Assembly (NCBI GenBank): GCA_916048095.2
Contig: OU696592.1
Span: 5,205,427-5,269,426, forward strand
Direction of reading: 5' to 3'
Length of the DNA: 64,000 nucleotides
Source of the DNA: Sacculina carcini
Lineage: Eukaryota; Arthropoda; Thecostraca; Sacculinidae
Shown: positions 1-12,479 of the stretch, piece by piece
Numbering within the stretch: position 1 is the first letter of the stretch
Layout of the letters: each line of letters begins with the position of its first letter
Notes under the pieces: model-generated
What the model saw: the letters and a program-made list of their open reading frames with translations, nothing else
The model's database searches: none
Told to the model about the DNA's origin: nothing
Position numbers and translations under genes: made by a program

Positions 1-873
1 TTGCTTTTTATAGATATTTTTTATTATTTGTCGGACACTAAGCTGGTATTATTTGCAGATGACACAAACATGTTTTTCTCGGGAAAAGAGTATAACGTAA
101 TAGAGCATAAAATAAATTCTGAACTTGCAAAATTAAATGAATGGTTAGAAATTAATAGACTGGCGCTGAATATTGAAAAAACTCACTATATAATTTTTGC
201 TAAACGGCGTTTAGAAGACTTGAACTTGAAAATAAATGACAAACAGATCAACAGAGTCTAACAGATGAAATACTTGCGTGTATTTTTTCAAGAAAACATC
301 AGTTGGAAAGGGCATATCAAGAACTTGGAAGCAAAAATTGCAAAAATAGCCTTTATGTTAAGACAGGTCAGGCCACTAATAAATAGTAAAACTTTCTTAT
401 TATTATATAATTGCCTAGTGAGATCTCAACTGTCTTACTGCAATGAAACATGGGGATCAACATTTAAAAGTAATTTGGAAACATTATGTAAATTGCAAAA
501 GAGAATAATTAGATTAATTGAGTTTAAATCTTCAAGAGAAAGCACAAAACCAATATTTGTAAAATATAGAGTTCTACCACTGGAAAAATTGGTTACTTTA
601 AATAGAATAACTACTTTATATAAGGCCCACAACAACATGCTGACAAAGGTACTGCAAAATATGTTCATTGTGAACAAACCTCATGTTCATAATTTCTTGG
701 TACAGTCCTGTAGAACAAGATGTAGAAGATTTTGTATAACTCACGATGGAGTCACTTGCTGGAATAACTTGAAAAAGGATATCAAGCAAATACCTAGACT
801 TGCATTATTTATAAAACAAATGATTACCAAGCTGATGGACGACTTATATAGACCATTTGCTTCCTCAAAGTAG
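1..873 (+). pseudogene. 5'-truncated LINE, reverse transcriptase C-terminal half
   Basis: Reverse transcriptase fragment of a non-LTR retrotransposon. The catalytic FADD box lies at about codons 18-21, followed by the usual thumb/connection text (KLNEWLEINRLALN, then KYLRVFFQENISWKGHI) and the C-terminal region with RSQLSYCNETWGS and CWNNL. An in-frame TAA at 259-261 splits the frame; the reading continues in the same frame from 262 to the stop at 871-873. The window edge cuts the 5' side, so the endonuclease and first half of RT are not visible. The style fits the CR1/Jockey group, but the clade is not fixed by what can be seen. It lies next to a microsatellite that probably follows its 3' UTR. 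Inactive because of the nonsense codon. Confidence 0.85.
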
Positions 874-984
874 ATGTTATCATTGTGATTCAAATTCGTT
901 GGTGTTGTTTGTTTATGCATGTTAATGTTCAGTATGGTATACAAGTATATGTCTCGTACAGTCTAAATATTGGATTCATGTATG

Positions 985-1090
985 AGTGTGCGAGCGTGCG
1001 TGAGTGTGTCAGTACATATACACGCATGCATGTATGAATGTGTGTATATGTATGTACATATATGTATATATATATATATATATATATACT
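985..1090. repeat. GT/TA-rich microsatellite
   Basis: Low-complexity TG-rich tract passing into about 12 TA dinucleotides. It separates the LINE remnant from the dispersed-repeat array that starts with ACTAGCATTAAAACCC. Confidence 0.8.
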
Positions 1091-2690
1091 AGCATTAAAA
1101 CCCGCCCGTTGTGCGGAGCAATTCATAAAAATATTGCAAATTAAAAATAAATAAGGCAAACTCATGAAAACCTTAATCAATTAAAAAGTCTTAATTTCAT
1201 TATTTTTAATTTTATTTTGACAAAATATTTTCACTCAACCCGCCTCATATTTAAACCCGCCCGACGTGAGGAATAATTCAGAACTCGAACACCATCCGTT
1301 CTGGTTCTTGTCAAATCCATTAGTTTTGTATATGAATTCATTCTATACGGTGAAATTGAACGTTTTTTTGCTGCCCGCGGGACATTTTTATTTCATAAAA
1401 ATAAGCCATCGCTTCGTTTGCGTTTGAAGCCCATGATCATTGAACCAGCGAACCATGAACCAGCGCAATTATGTCACCTCATATTCAAGCATACATACAC
1501 AGACAGACAGAGGATCTCTTTTATATATATAGATTAAAACCCGCCCGTTGTGCGGAGCAATTCATAACATGAAATTCATATTCAATTCATAAAAAAATGT
1601 GGAAAAATAAAAATGAAATAGGGTACACTCATAAAAATATTCATCAATTGAAAATTATTAGTTAAATTATTTTTATTTCGACAAAATATTCCCCTCAGTC
1701 CGCCTGAGTCATTTTAAAACCCGCCCGTGGTGCTGAATAATTCAGAACTCGAACACGATCCGTTCTGCATCTTGAAGTCAAATCCATTGGTATTGTGTAT
1801 GGATTAATTCTACAGGGTAAATTGAACGTTCTATTGTCTATAGTTGCTGCCCGCGGAGCATTTTTATTAAAAAAATACCTTTTTTCAAATGAACCATTTG
1901 AAAAAAATGAACTAAAAAATGGAAACACTTTTTTTAAACCCGCCCGTCGTGCGGAACAATTCATACAATAAAATTCATATTTGAAGTCTAATCCATTGGT
2001 TTTGTGTATGGATTAATTCTACAGGGAAAATTGAACGTTCTATTGTCTATAGTTGCTGCCCGCGGAACATTTTTATTTTAAAAAAAAATTACCTTTTTTT
2101 AAACGAACCATTTGAAAAAATGATCTAAAAACACTTTTATAAACCCACCCGTCGTGCGGAACAATTCATACAATAAAATTCATATCAAATCCATAAAATA
2201 TAATGAATACAAATTGAAAACCAAAAAATGTAACGTATAAATATCTTAACCAATAGAAAAGTCTAAATGTGAATATTTTTGTTCTTATTTTGACAAATAT
2301 TATCCCTCAACCCGCCTGATATATAAATCTGCCCGTCGTGTGGTATAATTCAGAACACAAACACGAAACAAACAATGAAAGATGATGAAATCTTTTCATC
2401 AGAATGTTTCCAAACTATATTTATTACTTAACATCATTCCCCAATATCATTTGCTTAAGTACTATTTCACTTTACCGCTATAATATTTATTGTTAAAATA
2501 TATATATTTTCCGCTATCATTAAAACCCAATATAACCTGAGTCAAACCTACCCAACCCAACCCAACCATTCAATCTTGACCGCTCTCAGCCTAGTCTGAG
2601 GTGATTTAACTTATTAGTTTGTGATCACAAAATATACTGATGCGATCATAATTTGTAATCAGAAGACTGAGATTATCTACCCCAGGGGTC

Positions 2691-2720
2691 CCAAACACGC
2701 GGCCCACCAATACTTTTCTC
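2691..2720 (+). mobile_element. hAT-like element terminus (single end)
   Basis: The string CAGGGGTCCCAAACACGCGG resembles termini of animal hAT elements and MITEs, which often start CAGGGGT. I could not find a matching inverted end or an 8-bp target duplication nearby, so only one end is proposed. Confidence 0.3.
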
Positions 2721-3834
2721 TCAACCCGCCAATATAGTATCCGGACCAAACTGTAAGGCAGCTAAATTCACATTTGTTGCATAATGCGATATAATTATAC
2801 ACCATTATCATATTATCTCATAATTCCCGGTTAATGCTTCCACTAATGCATCATATTCATACAGTTGTTATTTTTTGGATTACACCGATATTACAGCCCT
2901 TGATATTACAGCCGATATTATATTATGCAATCTATATTCTGCTACCTATTATTCCTAATACATATATCATCAGATCGCAAAATATATTTAAAGGTTCACA
3001 TCATTCTCCAAAATCATTTGCTTAAGAGCTATCCTACTTTTATCGCTAGAATATTTACTGCTAGCAAAATATCATATACCTCGCTATCATTTAAACCCAC
3101 TCTTTATAGATACATTTAAGCCCGCCCGTCGTGCGGAACAGTTAGTAAAATATAATTAATATTCAATTCACAAAAAATAGTGTAAATTGAAAAAGAAAAA
3201 CAAACCCATAGGAAAGTTTTAGCCAATATAAAAGTCTAAATGTGAAATTTATGTTTCAATTTAGAAAACATGTTTTTCCACAACCCACCTCATATTTAAA
3301 GCTGCCCGTCGTGCGGAATAATTCAAACACGAAACAAACACAAAGAATATTGATGAAAAACGACCAACAGAAAAAGTCAAATTTGTAAATTCTTGTTTTA
3401 ATTATTCACGATGTTTTCCCTCAACACTGCTCAAATTCACACCCGTCCGTCGTGTGTAGTAATTCAGAAGTGTAACACTATCAAAACAATGAAACTTTCT
3501 GTCATCTCTATAATTCCAGATTTATGCGTCCGCTAAAACAGCATATTCATATAGTTGGCATTGCATGATATTACAACCCATATCCTTATGCAAGTTAAGC
3601 TTATGCAATTTGAAATTAAACCAATTAAATTATACAGTAAAATTCAGTACTTAACTTTGTTCCCAGTAGTATTTTACCCGCCCGTCGGGCGGAACAATTC
3701 ATGTGTAAATATTGAGGACAATAAAACCTTTCTATAAAGTATAGTGTAGCATTTATTAAACTGTACCCAATAAAACCACACCATCCATGCTTGGAGCTAA
3801 TATGATGCATTCCTAATTGTTATTGGGCTTCAGT

Positions 3835-5640
3835 GAAATTTAATCGGTGTATATTCCTGTGTAATCGCAAGTGCGCATAATAGCTGTCAAATTGGTAATA
3901 TGTGCTTTTAACTTTACACCGCCGTAATTTCTTAAGATACACTTTGGAAAATTACAAATTATACCGTATTGTAGAAAATAAGATTTCTAGCACGATGGTA
4001 TAATTTATTTTCATTTATAACAAATAGTTACTGAGAAATAGAAAAAAGAATTAATTTTAGTCGCCCGGTGTTCAAGTGTAATTTTGGATGTATTTGAGAA
4101 TTTTGCCAATTTTCCACGTTTTTTGTATCATTTGTGGGTATAAATTATAGCTTATCTTGTAGAACACAAAATTCTCTACACAGTAGTATATTCCTGTGTA
4201 ATCGCAAGTGCGTAAATTGTGATTGGACTTGAGTGAAATTAAATCAGTGTATATTCATGTGTAATCGCAAGTACGCATAATAGCTGTCAAATTGGCAACA
4301 TGACATTTTGACTTTACACCGCCGTATCTTCCTTCAGATACACCTTGGAAAATTAAGAATTATACTGTATTGTAGAAAACAACATTTCTAGCACGATGGT
4401 ATAATTAATTTTAAGGTATGAGTTAAACAGTTCCTGAGAAATGGGTAGAAAAATGAATAAATTTTAGTCACCCGGTTCAAGTTTAAATAGTTCAAGTGTA
4501 ATTTTGGATGCATTTGAGAATTTTGCCAATTTTACACGTTTTTTGTGTCATTTGTGGGTATAAATTATACCTTTTCTTGTAGAACACAAAATTCTCTACA
4601 CAGTAGTATATTCCTGTGTAATCGCAAGTGCGCATAATAGCTGTCAAATTGGCAATATGTCCTTTTGACTTTACACCGCCGTAACTTTTTTCAGATACAC
4701 TTTGGAAAATAAAACATTATACCGTATTGTAGAAAACAAAATTTCCAGCACAATGGTATAACTTATTTTTATGTGTAACAAATAGTTACTGAGAAAGAGT
4801 AGAAAAATGAATTAATTTTAGTCGCCCGGTGTTCAAGTGAAATTTTGGATGTATTTGAGAATTTTGCCAATTTTACGTTTTTGGTATCATTTGTGGGTAT
4901 AAATTAGAATATTTCTTGTAGAACACAAAATTCTCTACACAATAGTATAATTTGTATAGCTGTAACTCTGCTGGTTTATGAGGAATAGATAGGGGAATAT
5001 TGACCAAAATATTCGCGTTTTTCAGTGCTAATTTTGCATTTTTGACTTTGTCATTTTGACTTCACACCGCCGTAACATTTTTTAATACACTTTGGAAAAT
5101 TAAAAATTATACCGTGCTGTAGAAAACGAAATTCCCAGCATGATGGTAATATTTATTCAGATGTGTCATAGTTAGTTGCTGAGAAATAGAGAAAAAAAGT
5201 ACAGAAAATCGGACGCGTCGAGCTTAAATATAATTTTGAATTTAGACTGAAATTTTGTCATTTTTACATATTTTATATTTAATTTTTGGATATGAATTAT
5301 AACCTACCGAGTAGAACAGAATATTCTCTACACAGTGGTATAATCTGTTTGGCTGTACCATTTCTGGTTTATGAGGAGTATATGCAGGAATATTGACCAA
5401 AATTTTCGCATTTTTCAGGGTTCATTTTGTCTTTTCACCGCGATAACTTTTTTTGGTTTTATTTTTAAAATTTTAAATTTATCCTATCGTGTAGACAAGA
5501 AAATTTCCAACGTAATCGTATAAATTGTTGGGGGGTACACCAAGTGGTTACAGAGTAGCAGCTTGCTGAAAATGGACCAAGGATGGTGGGACAGACAAAC
5601 AGACAGACAGACAGACACACAGACAGAGGATCTCTTTTAT
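3835..5640. repeat. Degenerate ~360-400 bp tandem repeat with half-units
   Basis: Five diverged units marked by CTTTACACCGCCGTA-like blocks near 3911, 4313, 4671, 5060 and 5433 (spacing 402, 358, 389, 373). Each unit holds two related half-blocks: one like TATACCGTATTGTAGAAAAC then AGCACGATGGTATAAT, the other like CTTGTAGAACACAAAATTCT then CACAGTAGTATA. Copies of ATTCCTGTGTAATCGCAAGT mark the first units. The block ends at an AGAC tract and sits inside the CCCGCCCG array, so it may be the internal part of one long family member. No ORF of note. Confidence 0.75.
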
Positions 5641-6584
5641 ATATATAGACTAGCATTAAAACCCGCCCGTTGTGCGGAGGAATTCATAAAATGGAATTAA
5701 TATTAATAATAATTCATATTCATAAAAATATTCCAAATTAAAAAAGAAAATGAAAACTCATCAGTGTCTTACTAAATAGAAAAGTCCAAGTGTTAATATT
5801 TTTATTTTTATTTTGACATAATATTTTCCCTCAGACCGCCTCATATATAAACCAACCCATTGTGCGGAATAATTCAGAACACAAACACGTAACAAACAAT
5901 GAAAATCCTAGCATGTAAACCCGCCCGTCGTGCGAAACCGTTCATACTATTAAATTTGTACTACTATTCACTACTACTACTTTTGTACATACTATTCAAT
6001 TCATGAGAGAGAAGGAATATGAATTAAAAAAGAGTGGAGTAAACCCATACAAAAGTCTAAATTTCTATATTTTCATATTTATTTTCACAAAATAGTTTTC
6101 CTAAACCGCCTCATATTTATACATGCCCGTCGTGCTGAATAATTCAGAACTCAGACACGAAACAATGAAAAATGACTACACTTTTTCATCATAATGTTTC
6201 CAAAATATTTTATAACTTAATATCACCGTCTAGCATTGAAACCCGCCAGTTGTGCGGAGCAATTCATAAGATGAAATTCATATTTAATTCATAAACATAT
6301 TGCAAATTAAAAAAGAAAACAGATATACTCATTAAAATCTTACTCAATTGAAAAGTCTAAATTCAATTATATTTTTGACAACATATTTTCCTTCAGCCCG
6401 TCTCATATTTAAACCCGCCCGTCGTGCTGAACAATTTATAAAATAAAATGCATATTCAATCCATAAAATAAAATGCATATTCAATCCATAAAATCCATAT
6501 TCAATCCATAACTGAATACAAATTAAAAAGCAAAACATTTAACATTTTCCCTCGAACAGCCTCATATTTAAACCCGCCCGTCGT

Positions 6585-6931
6585 GCGTAGCAGTATCCTG
6601 CTGGCCCTGGTTTTTATTCGCTCATCTTCTTTTTCATTGTTTTTAGTTTTATCTGACTCCCTTAGTGCTTTAACTTCATTATCGTCTTTCTCCTTACATC
6701 CTCTTATACAGAGGATTTTTATCTCTCTGGACATCATCCACCACCAGGGCAAGCGTGTAAAGCTCTGCTGGATTCCGGCCCATATCCGGCCCATACTGGA
6801 TTCCGGCCCATATCGTTGCCCATATGGGCAACGAGCGAGCTGACAGAGCCGCAAAAAGAGCTGCTGAACGAGACTTTTATTCATTTTATTTTAACTTTCC
6901 CATTCCGTATTCGGACTTAATGGTGAATAAA
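6585..6931 (+). pseudogene. LINE RNase H fragment
   Basis: The translation contains SDSLSALTSL, a GK.V.LCWIPAH block and, after a frame change near 6825, GNERADRAAKRAAERDFYS. These are the D..SAL, W(I/V)P.H and GNE.AD.AAK motifs of RNase H domains in Jockey/I-type LINEs. A local duplication of TTCCGGCCCATA (6775-6815) separates the histidine block from the GNE block and breaks the frame. Both ends are truncated, with no RT or tail. It joins the end of the CCCGCCCG array at its left and the gypsy fragment at its right. Confidence 0.75.
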
Positions 6932-7790
6932 TGATCACAAATAATCACAAAATGGTGAATATACGCATCACCATTTTGTCAAAATGGTGAATATACGCAT
7001 CACCAGAAGTTTTGTAGCCCTGAGGAGCGGTTTTGTATCGATACCTGCCCCACGGTGTGATGAATGTTGTGAGGGGCCTGTCACATCCTCTAATGGACAC
7101 GGAGTGATAGCCGTTAAAGGCATCAGTAGTGGTTTTCCATTTGTGTGGAGGGATGGACATGGCCTGCTGGAATGGTTGCATGGTCGGATGTGTTTGGCGC
7201 ACGCTGGCTTCATTCAGAGCCTGGAGATCGATTGTTCTTCGCGGTTCTCCATTGTGTTTCCGTGTCACAAAAATCCTTGAACACCAAGTCACTGGATCAT
7301 TGACGTCCACCCGTTCCAACACTCCCATTCCTACATCTCTGTCCAGATTACGCTTGATCTTATCTCTACAGTGGAGTGGTACGATGGCTGCGGTGTATAC
7401 AGCTTTAGGTGTGCTCCCGGGCTTCAGAGCAAGTTCAAGTGGTGAACCATAAGAGCCGAAATATTCTCGAGCAGCGCCTTCTCTGTTTGACTGACGAGGT
7501 CATCGCCATACCTCGCGTATAAATGGTTGTACGCGGGCAGGGGCAGCCCCTGAAGAACTGTGTCAGCTGACTGTGTTTGCAGCCCAGCGAGTCTTTTGTA
7601 GGACGCGAGCCGTTGTTTGAACACGCCCATCGCTGCCTCAGTGACTATGCCGTCCACTACCTCAAGCGTTGGGAGTTGGGCTTTTTCTTGCTTTGCAGGT
7701 ACCACTCTTGGGTGCCGTGCATCTTGGTGCAGTTTTAGCATTTGAATTGCCACTGAACTCTCCAACGAAGGGGTGGAATAATCACAAGCC
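6905..7790 (-). pseudogene. Ty3/gypsy gag-RT remnant with internal deletion
   Basis: Read on the minus strand, 7765-7424 gives a Gag-like piece (FKQRLASYKRLAGLQ, then LPLPAYNHLYARYG). From about 7452 to 6945 comes the N-terminal RT of a Ty3/gypsy element (CSRIFVTRKHNGEPRRTIDL, TTFITPWGRYRYKTAPQG, SGDAYIHHFD). The two are fused near 7440 with a frame change, so zinc knuckle and protease are gone. The copy stops before the catalytic YxDD box. At 6950-7003 a 25-bp piece with GGTGAATATACGCATCACC is duplicated, giving further frame damage. No LTR seen. Dead fragment. The RT text resembles that of the intact element at 36.5-41.2 kb (both have ITPWGR) but is clearly a different family. Confidence 0.8.
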
Positions 7791-8087
7791 TCGTAAGGGC
7801 ACTCAAGTTCAACCTAAGTCATGTCTGCTACTCGGATATTTCAGCTTAGATAATATATCGCAATAACATACTCACGATCATGGAAAAATCTAAATCTTGT
7901 TTGTTACATAACTGAACAGCATTTAAAGTAACAAACTATATTTGCACAGACAAGGCAGACACAAGGCAAGACAGACAGACAGGCAAAGACATGATATGAC
8001 TCCGGAGTCCGCAAAGTGCCGTTTGAATGTGGTACACTACGCAGGAATACGCATGTCACCAGCACGTTTCGCCAACTGTCGGTCTCT
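7791..8087. other. Spacer, start of the 4.4-kb tandem unit
   Basis: No gene seen. A CAGA-type simple tract runs 7953-7990. From CAGGCAAAGACATGATATGA (7981) onward the sequence matches 12,370 and 24,514, which marks the first visible edge of the zinc-finger tandem unit. Confidence 0.6.
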
Positions 8088-8635
8088 TTAATGGGAATGA
8101 TGAGGCTCCGTGGGCGTTACGTCGTCAAGAGCTGGACCAAGATTATCAAATTTGTTATTATATATAGCAATCTGTAGTGCGCCCCGTGCAACAGCATCAT
8201 GAACCACTTCGTGGAACCTGCCAGAAGCACAAGTGTAGTGCTCTCTGCCATGGCTACATTGTGTGAGTGTGTCATTGCAAGAGGGGCACTCGTCCTCTGC
8301 ATTTTCAAGCGCAGTGCAACTATGTGCATGTATGTACCAGTGTCGTATGCCGTGTGTCACAATAAACAGTCGGTCCATAACGTGTGTCTGGACCGACTAC
8401 ATACTCACCTAATTGCGCCTCTCTGTTAGCAGCCGTGTGTGACTCGACATTAAGGACGACCCGCCATAAGATGCTGACAAGTTAGCAGCAATGACACACA
8501 TAGCGCCAGGGCACAGAGTACAGCGAATATACTGTACACCCCGGATATAAGATATACGGATAAAGGAGAACGCCGGATATAAGCGAAACCAGAATAAGAG
8601 TTCAGTTTGACTGGCAGTCTGCTATCCAGAATCAT
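8088..8635 (-). pseudogene. Membrane-type small ORF, copy 1 (frameshifted)
   Basis: Minus-strand frame starting ATG at 8635. A ~30-residue N-terminus is followed by a strongly hydrophobic stretch (SIFAVLCALALCVSLLL), then a charged, Cys/His-rich tail (ECPSCNDTLTQCSHG, HYTCASGRFHEVVHDAVARG) ending at 8088. Compared with copy 3 it lacks 2 bp near 8483 and several bases near 8396-8410, so the frame is broken at least twice. The predicted shape is a single-pass membrane protein of about 185 residues with a cysteine-rich domain. I do not recognise the family. The C-terminal text faintly recalls the C-terminal Cys/His region of some LINE polymerases, so a decayed LINE is the main alternative. It diverges from the neighbouring zinc-finger exon. 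Confidence 0.45.
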
Positions 8636-10125
8636 CTAATAAATCCATAGAATGTATAGAAAATTCATGCAAAAATAGAAAAATACATGCGCATTTTACT
8701 GATATTTTATTTATTGCACATATTTGCACATGAGTTTCAATGAATAACACAATAATCAATATGCACATATTAGCTTTTACATTGTACCTTTTGAGAGGAG
8801 TCACGCTCAGCCTCTGTATATACAATCGCAATCACATATAAGAAAACATTTTCGTAACGATAAACCCTTGCCCGCGATTGCATTCTCGGCGCATGGTGGC
8901 GTAATGCTGCAATGTGGTCCGTGGTATTTAGGTGGGTAGGATGAATACTGCTATATGCAGTATTCATCATCAACAACAACAATATTTAGGTGGGTCTCGA
9001 TTTTGAACTTGTACATGCAGTTTATATCAGCTGTATTGTCGGCATTACATTTCTACTTAAGTTTTATGATACTATTGCTTCTTAAACCAGCAGCCCCACG
9101 AATTTCGTGTGATATATTGTTGATTTTCATACTGAAAATGACAATCCATAATCACATAACACAATCACACATCCACAATACAGGAGCTTTTTCCATTACA
9201 TTCTAATCTGGTATCATTATGTTATTGGCAATAAACTGTCAGCCCAGGTTTGGAGACGTCAAATATATTTTCAATGAGAATCTAGTGAAGCATTTCGGTT
9301 ATACGCTATTGATAATGTAGCGGCTCTTATATGATATGATTAAGTTTATTTTACTTTTTAAACAGGCGTCCAATTTTGAATGCGTTGTATGTGCATTGTG
9401 TACATCTACACGCTATTTACGATTGAATATTTCTCCCTCAAGGTGCATGAGTACCACGTTGTAGCATTGGTTTGGTTTGGTAGCATAGCACGTTGTAGCA
9501 TTGGTTGTAGCATTGGTTTGTTAGCTCCGATAGTGAACTGACAGCTACGAGCAAGAGCCTAATTCAGCACAGATATTCTACTGCACTCTGGAAACAAAGC
9601 GGATATGTTGACAATACGCACACTGCGAATACAAAGAACGAAAGTCGACGGTGAGACTTTGACCGCAACTCACCCACTATCCTTACTATAAATTGATGTA
9701 TTTACAATAAACAAGGGCTCATTTGTGATACAGTGCAAATAAACGAATTTACGCCAAAGTTTATATAAATCAACAACGACTACGTGGGAATATGTCTACG
9801 ATGAGTCTTCTGTTTTTACTTATTATAAAATCGATGAGCTAGCCACTATCCTGCATAAATCACATTGAACAAACATGATCTCTTGTTTTTTGCTTGATCT
9901 TCAGACCTTTTCTAGAAATCAGTGAGCTACTAAACAATGTCAAGGGCCTGTATTTTCTCGACCTCTGTGGTGGTCAGTTTCAGGAACTGATATCGCTCAT
10001 TGCATAATAACGTTTAGGTGTTGCATGTATCCGTCATATATCATTGTCGTATATATCCGTTATGATTGATACTTGTTAATAGCAGAATTTCACGTGTTTC
10101 TCGTTACTGCAATGTGTATGTGTAG
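8636..10125. other. Intergenic block between membrane ORF and zinc-finger exon
   Basis: AT-rich and conserved between units. It contains a 45-bp LINE scar (8942-8986) and, near 9450-9530, short reiterations of CACGTTGTAGCATTGGTTTG absent from other units. At 9914-9982 lies a conserved stretch that could be an exon (reading includes LDLCGGQFQE). No complete gene is supported. The end (about 10,100-10,125) is a pyrimidine-rich run ending GTGTAG, a plausible splice acceptor. Confidence 0.5.
8942..8986 (+). mobile_element. Ultra-short LINE 3'-end insertion (~45 bp)
   Basis: An AGGATGAATACTGCTATATG block ending in (CAA)n is flanked by perfect 13-bp duplications TATTTAGGTGGGT. The other units have one TATTTAGGTGGGT and no insert. 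The text matches the 3' end of the LINE at 27,176-27,610 (TGCTACGTGCAGTAACCAAC). GAATACTGC and GCAGTATTC form a small hairpin. Confidence 0.8.
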
Positions 10126-11129
10126 ACAGCCATGTTTCGCCTGAAGTTGTACGGATCAGTTCTGATTTGTCCGAGACGCAGCCGCGTCATGACTGCAGTA
10201 ACCGACCACGACCTCACAAATGTAATTTGTGTGGCAAGACGTTCAAGAGAAGTCACCATCTTTCCCTGCACATAATGACACATACAGGAGAGAAGCCGCA
10301 CGTATGTGAGTTGTGCAATAAGAAATTCACACAGAAATGCACTCTTACTGGGCACATGAGAACACATAGTGGAGAAAAACCATACGAATGTGAGTTGTGC
10401 AATAAGAAATTCACACATAAAATCACTCTCACTAGGCATATGAGAACACATAGTGGAGATAAACCATACGAATGTGAGTTATGCGATCGGAGATTCACAC
10501 AGAAAAGCAATCTTACTAAGCACATGGTAACTCACAGTGGAGAGAAGCCTTACGAGTGTGAGCTGTGTGATCAAAGTTTCACGTGTAAGTGGAATCTCTT
10601 ATATCACATAAGAACACACACAGGGGAGAAGCCCTACAAGTGTGAGTTGTGTAATAAGAGATTCACACAGAAAAGTCATGTCACAACTCACATGAGAATA
10701 CACAATGGGGATAAACCATACGAATGTGAGTTGTGCAATAAGAAATTTTCACAAAATAACAATCTCACTTCACACATGAGAACACACAGTGGAGAGAAGG
10801 CGTACAAGTGTGATGTATGTAATAAGCGATTTACGTTTTTTCACTCACTTTCTCTACACATGAGAACACACACAGGAATGAAACCATTCAAGTGTGAGAT
10901 GTGCAATAAGAGATTCACTCGAAGTGACGTTCTCACCAGTCACATGAGGACACACACAGGAGAGAAGCCATTCAAGTGTGAATTGTGCAATAAGAGATTC
11001 TCTCGAAGTGACGGTCTCACCATTCACATGAGAACACACACAGGAGAGAAACCTTTTAAGTGTGAATTGTGTGATCGGAGATTCGGAAATCGTTCAAACC
11101 TTTCAATACACAGGAAAACACATAGGTAG
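10126..11129 (+). CDS. C2H2 zinc-finger protein, terminal exon (11 fingers)
   Basis: Probable sequence-specific DNA-binding nuclear protein. Eleven consecutive C2H2 fingers of 28-residue period (C-x2-C-x12-H-x3-H) occupy nearly all the frame, joined by TGEKP-type linkers and variants SGDKP, NGDKP, TGMKP and SGEKA. The frame is open from 10,083 but has no in-frame ATG before the fingers. The text TTCTCGTTACTGCAATGTGT then ATGTGTAG looks like a 3' splice site, so I start the exon at 10,126; its first residues (SHVSPEVVRISSD) are conserved in the other copies. No KRAB, BTB, ZAD or SCAN domain is visible in this exon; an upstream exon could supply one. TAG at 11,127-11,129 is followed in frame by a degenerate finger, so the ancestral protein may have been longer. 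This is the most intact copy together with that at 54.4 kb. Confidence 0.85.
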
Positions 11130-11338
11130 ATGTAAAAGTGTGATGTCTGCACAAGTGTGAATAGTGGATATACAAGTGTGATGAGAGGATATATTGTATT
11201 ACACAAGAGTGTACGTGCTAGAACCATCACAAGACATTCATACAAGTATTACTTATGTGGCAAGAATTTACTGGAAGTTATCAATGCATATAGAAGCACG
11301 TATTGTAGATGAACTGTGAAACTAAGATTGTCGAATAT

Positions 11339-11870
11339 GTTGCTTTTTGCTGACATTAGCGGCTTGTACATTTGATAGAGAATAAAATCGTTCGTTGAAT
11401 AGTTCGTTGTTGTTGATGGTCATCATATCAAATGTTATTTGCATGGTTGCGAGTGAAGTCGTCACGTGTGTATATGACGGTGTCTATTTGTGTCACTTGG
11501 TGGCATAATATTTTTATGATACAGTAATGTACAATTTTAGGCGTTTATATGTGTGCACGTTTTGCATCACTAACATTCTTAATTTTTTGTGTATACTTAC
11601 TTGTGTTGCTTTTTGCTGACATTAGTGGCTTGGACATTTGATAGAGAATGGAATATTGAAGAAAGTTCGTTATTGTTGATGGTCATCGTGTCAAACCGTA
11701 TTTGCATGGTTGCGAGTAAATTCATCACGTGTGTATATGACGGTGTCTGCTTGTTTCACGTGGTGGCATAATATTTGTATTCTACAGTAATGTACAGTTT
11801 TATGCGTTTAAGTGTGTTCACGTTTTGCATGGGTAACATTCTTAATTTTTTTTGTATACTGTCGTGTATG
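11339..11870 (+). repeat. 266-bp tandem duplication in zinc-finger 3' region
   Basis: Two diverged copies, 11,339-11,604 and 11,605-11,870, each running from GTTGCTTTTTGCTGACATTA to a CATTCTTAATTTTTT block. The unit at 53.5-62.7 kb has a single copy, so the duplication is specific to this unit or was lost elsewhere. Confidence 0.75.
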
Positions 11871-12313
11871 TATGTGCGTGTGATTGTGTTGGTTTGTGCC
11901 TTCAATATATGCATTCTGGTTCCGACGTTATTTTTGTGCGGTCTCGAGCAGCACTCTCTCTGTTACACCAGATGTAACTGACTGTGAACTAGATAGAGAC
12001 TTGGGGAACGCGTAATGGATTCAGCTCTTCTACGAACAAAAAGGCAGGCTTATACTTTTGCCACCGTCGAGGAGCCTGCTCTGATATAGGGATCTAATCA
12101 TACGACAGTGATAGCTCATTCCAATTTACGGTCCTTATAGTTCTTGTTATGCATGTTGGACTTGCGTTTGACCTATACTGACCTATACCGCGTATTACTG
12201 CTGAGAATAACATGCTTAAAAATCAAATATGTTGAATGTTGTATCTCAAATGTTCGACGCTCGAGGTGATTTTGGCGCACGAGGTAGTTGACACGAGGCA
12301 ACTAACGAGAGTT

Positions 12314-12355
12314 CCTGATTAACGAGAGTTATTTCTGGAGCACTCGTTAATCAGG
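12314..12355. other. Perfect 13-bp inverted repeat (hairpin/cruciform)
   Basis: CCTGATTAACGAG (12,314-12,326) and CTCGTTAATCAGG (12,343-12,355) are exact reverse complements around a 16-nt loop. An outer CGAGGC/GCCTCG pair extends it. The paralogous spacer near 24,450-24,495 keeps the structure with one stem mismatch. Function unknown. Confidence 0.7.
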
Positions 12356-12479
12356 TCGCCTCGCGATTGCGCAGGCAAAGGCATGATATGACTCCGGAGT
12401 CCGCAAAGTGTCGTTTGAATGTGGTACACTAGGCAGGAATACGCATGTCACCAGCACGTTTCGCCGACTGTCGGTATCT

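Larger units (their letters stand above)
1087..6590. repeat. Array of a dispersed repeat with CCCGCCCGTCGTGCGG core motif
   Basis: About 18 copies of a 16-25 bp core (near 1101, 1256, 1538, 1719, 1938, 2142, 2327, 3119, 3301, 3434, 3674, 5659, 5850, 5924, 6124, 6239, 6416 and 6575). Two flavours tend to alternate. Type A continues GCGGAGCAATTCATAA; type B continues GAATAATTCAGAACTCGAA. The A-to-B distance is about 155-200 bp and is mostly filled by AT-rich text ending TTTTGACAAAATATTTTCC then CAACCCGCCTCATATTTA. Two units end in an (AGAC)n-AGAGGATCTCTTTTATATATATAGA tail (about 1497-1534 and 5591-5650) directly followed by the next type A start, so at least those copies are head-to-tail. No coding capacity seen. 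Probably a non-autonomous mobile family. Confidence 0.7.
11130..12366. other. 3' region of zinc-finger unit 1 and spacer
   Basis: It begins with a degenerate in-frame finger remnant (KCDVCTSVNSG; ARTITRHSYKYYLCGKN) after the stop. A 266-bp tandem duplication follows (11,339-11,604 and 11,605-11,870; both start GTTGCTTTTTGCTGACATTA). The spacer has a perfect 13-bp stem at 12,314-12,355. No gene. Confidence 0.6.
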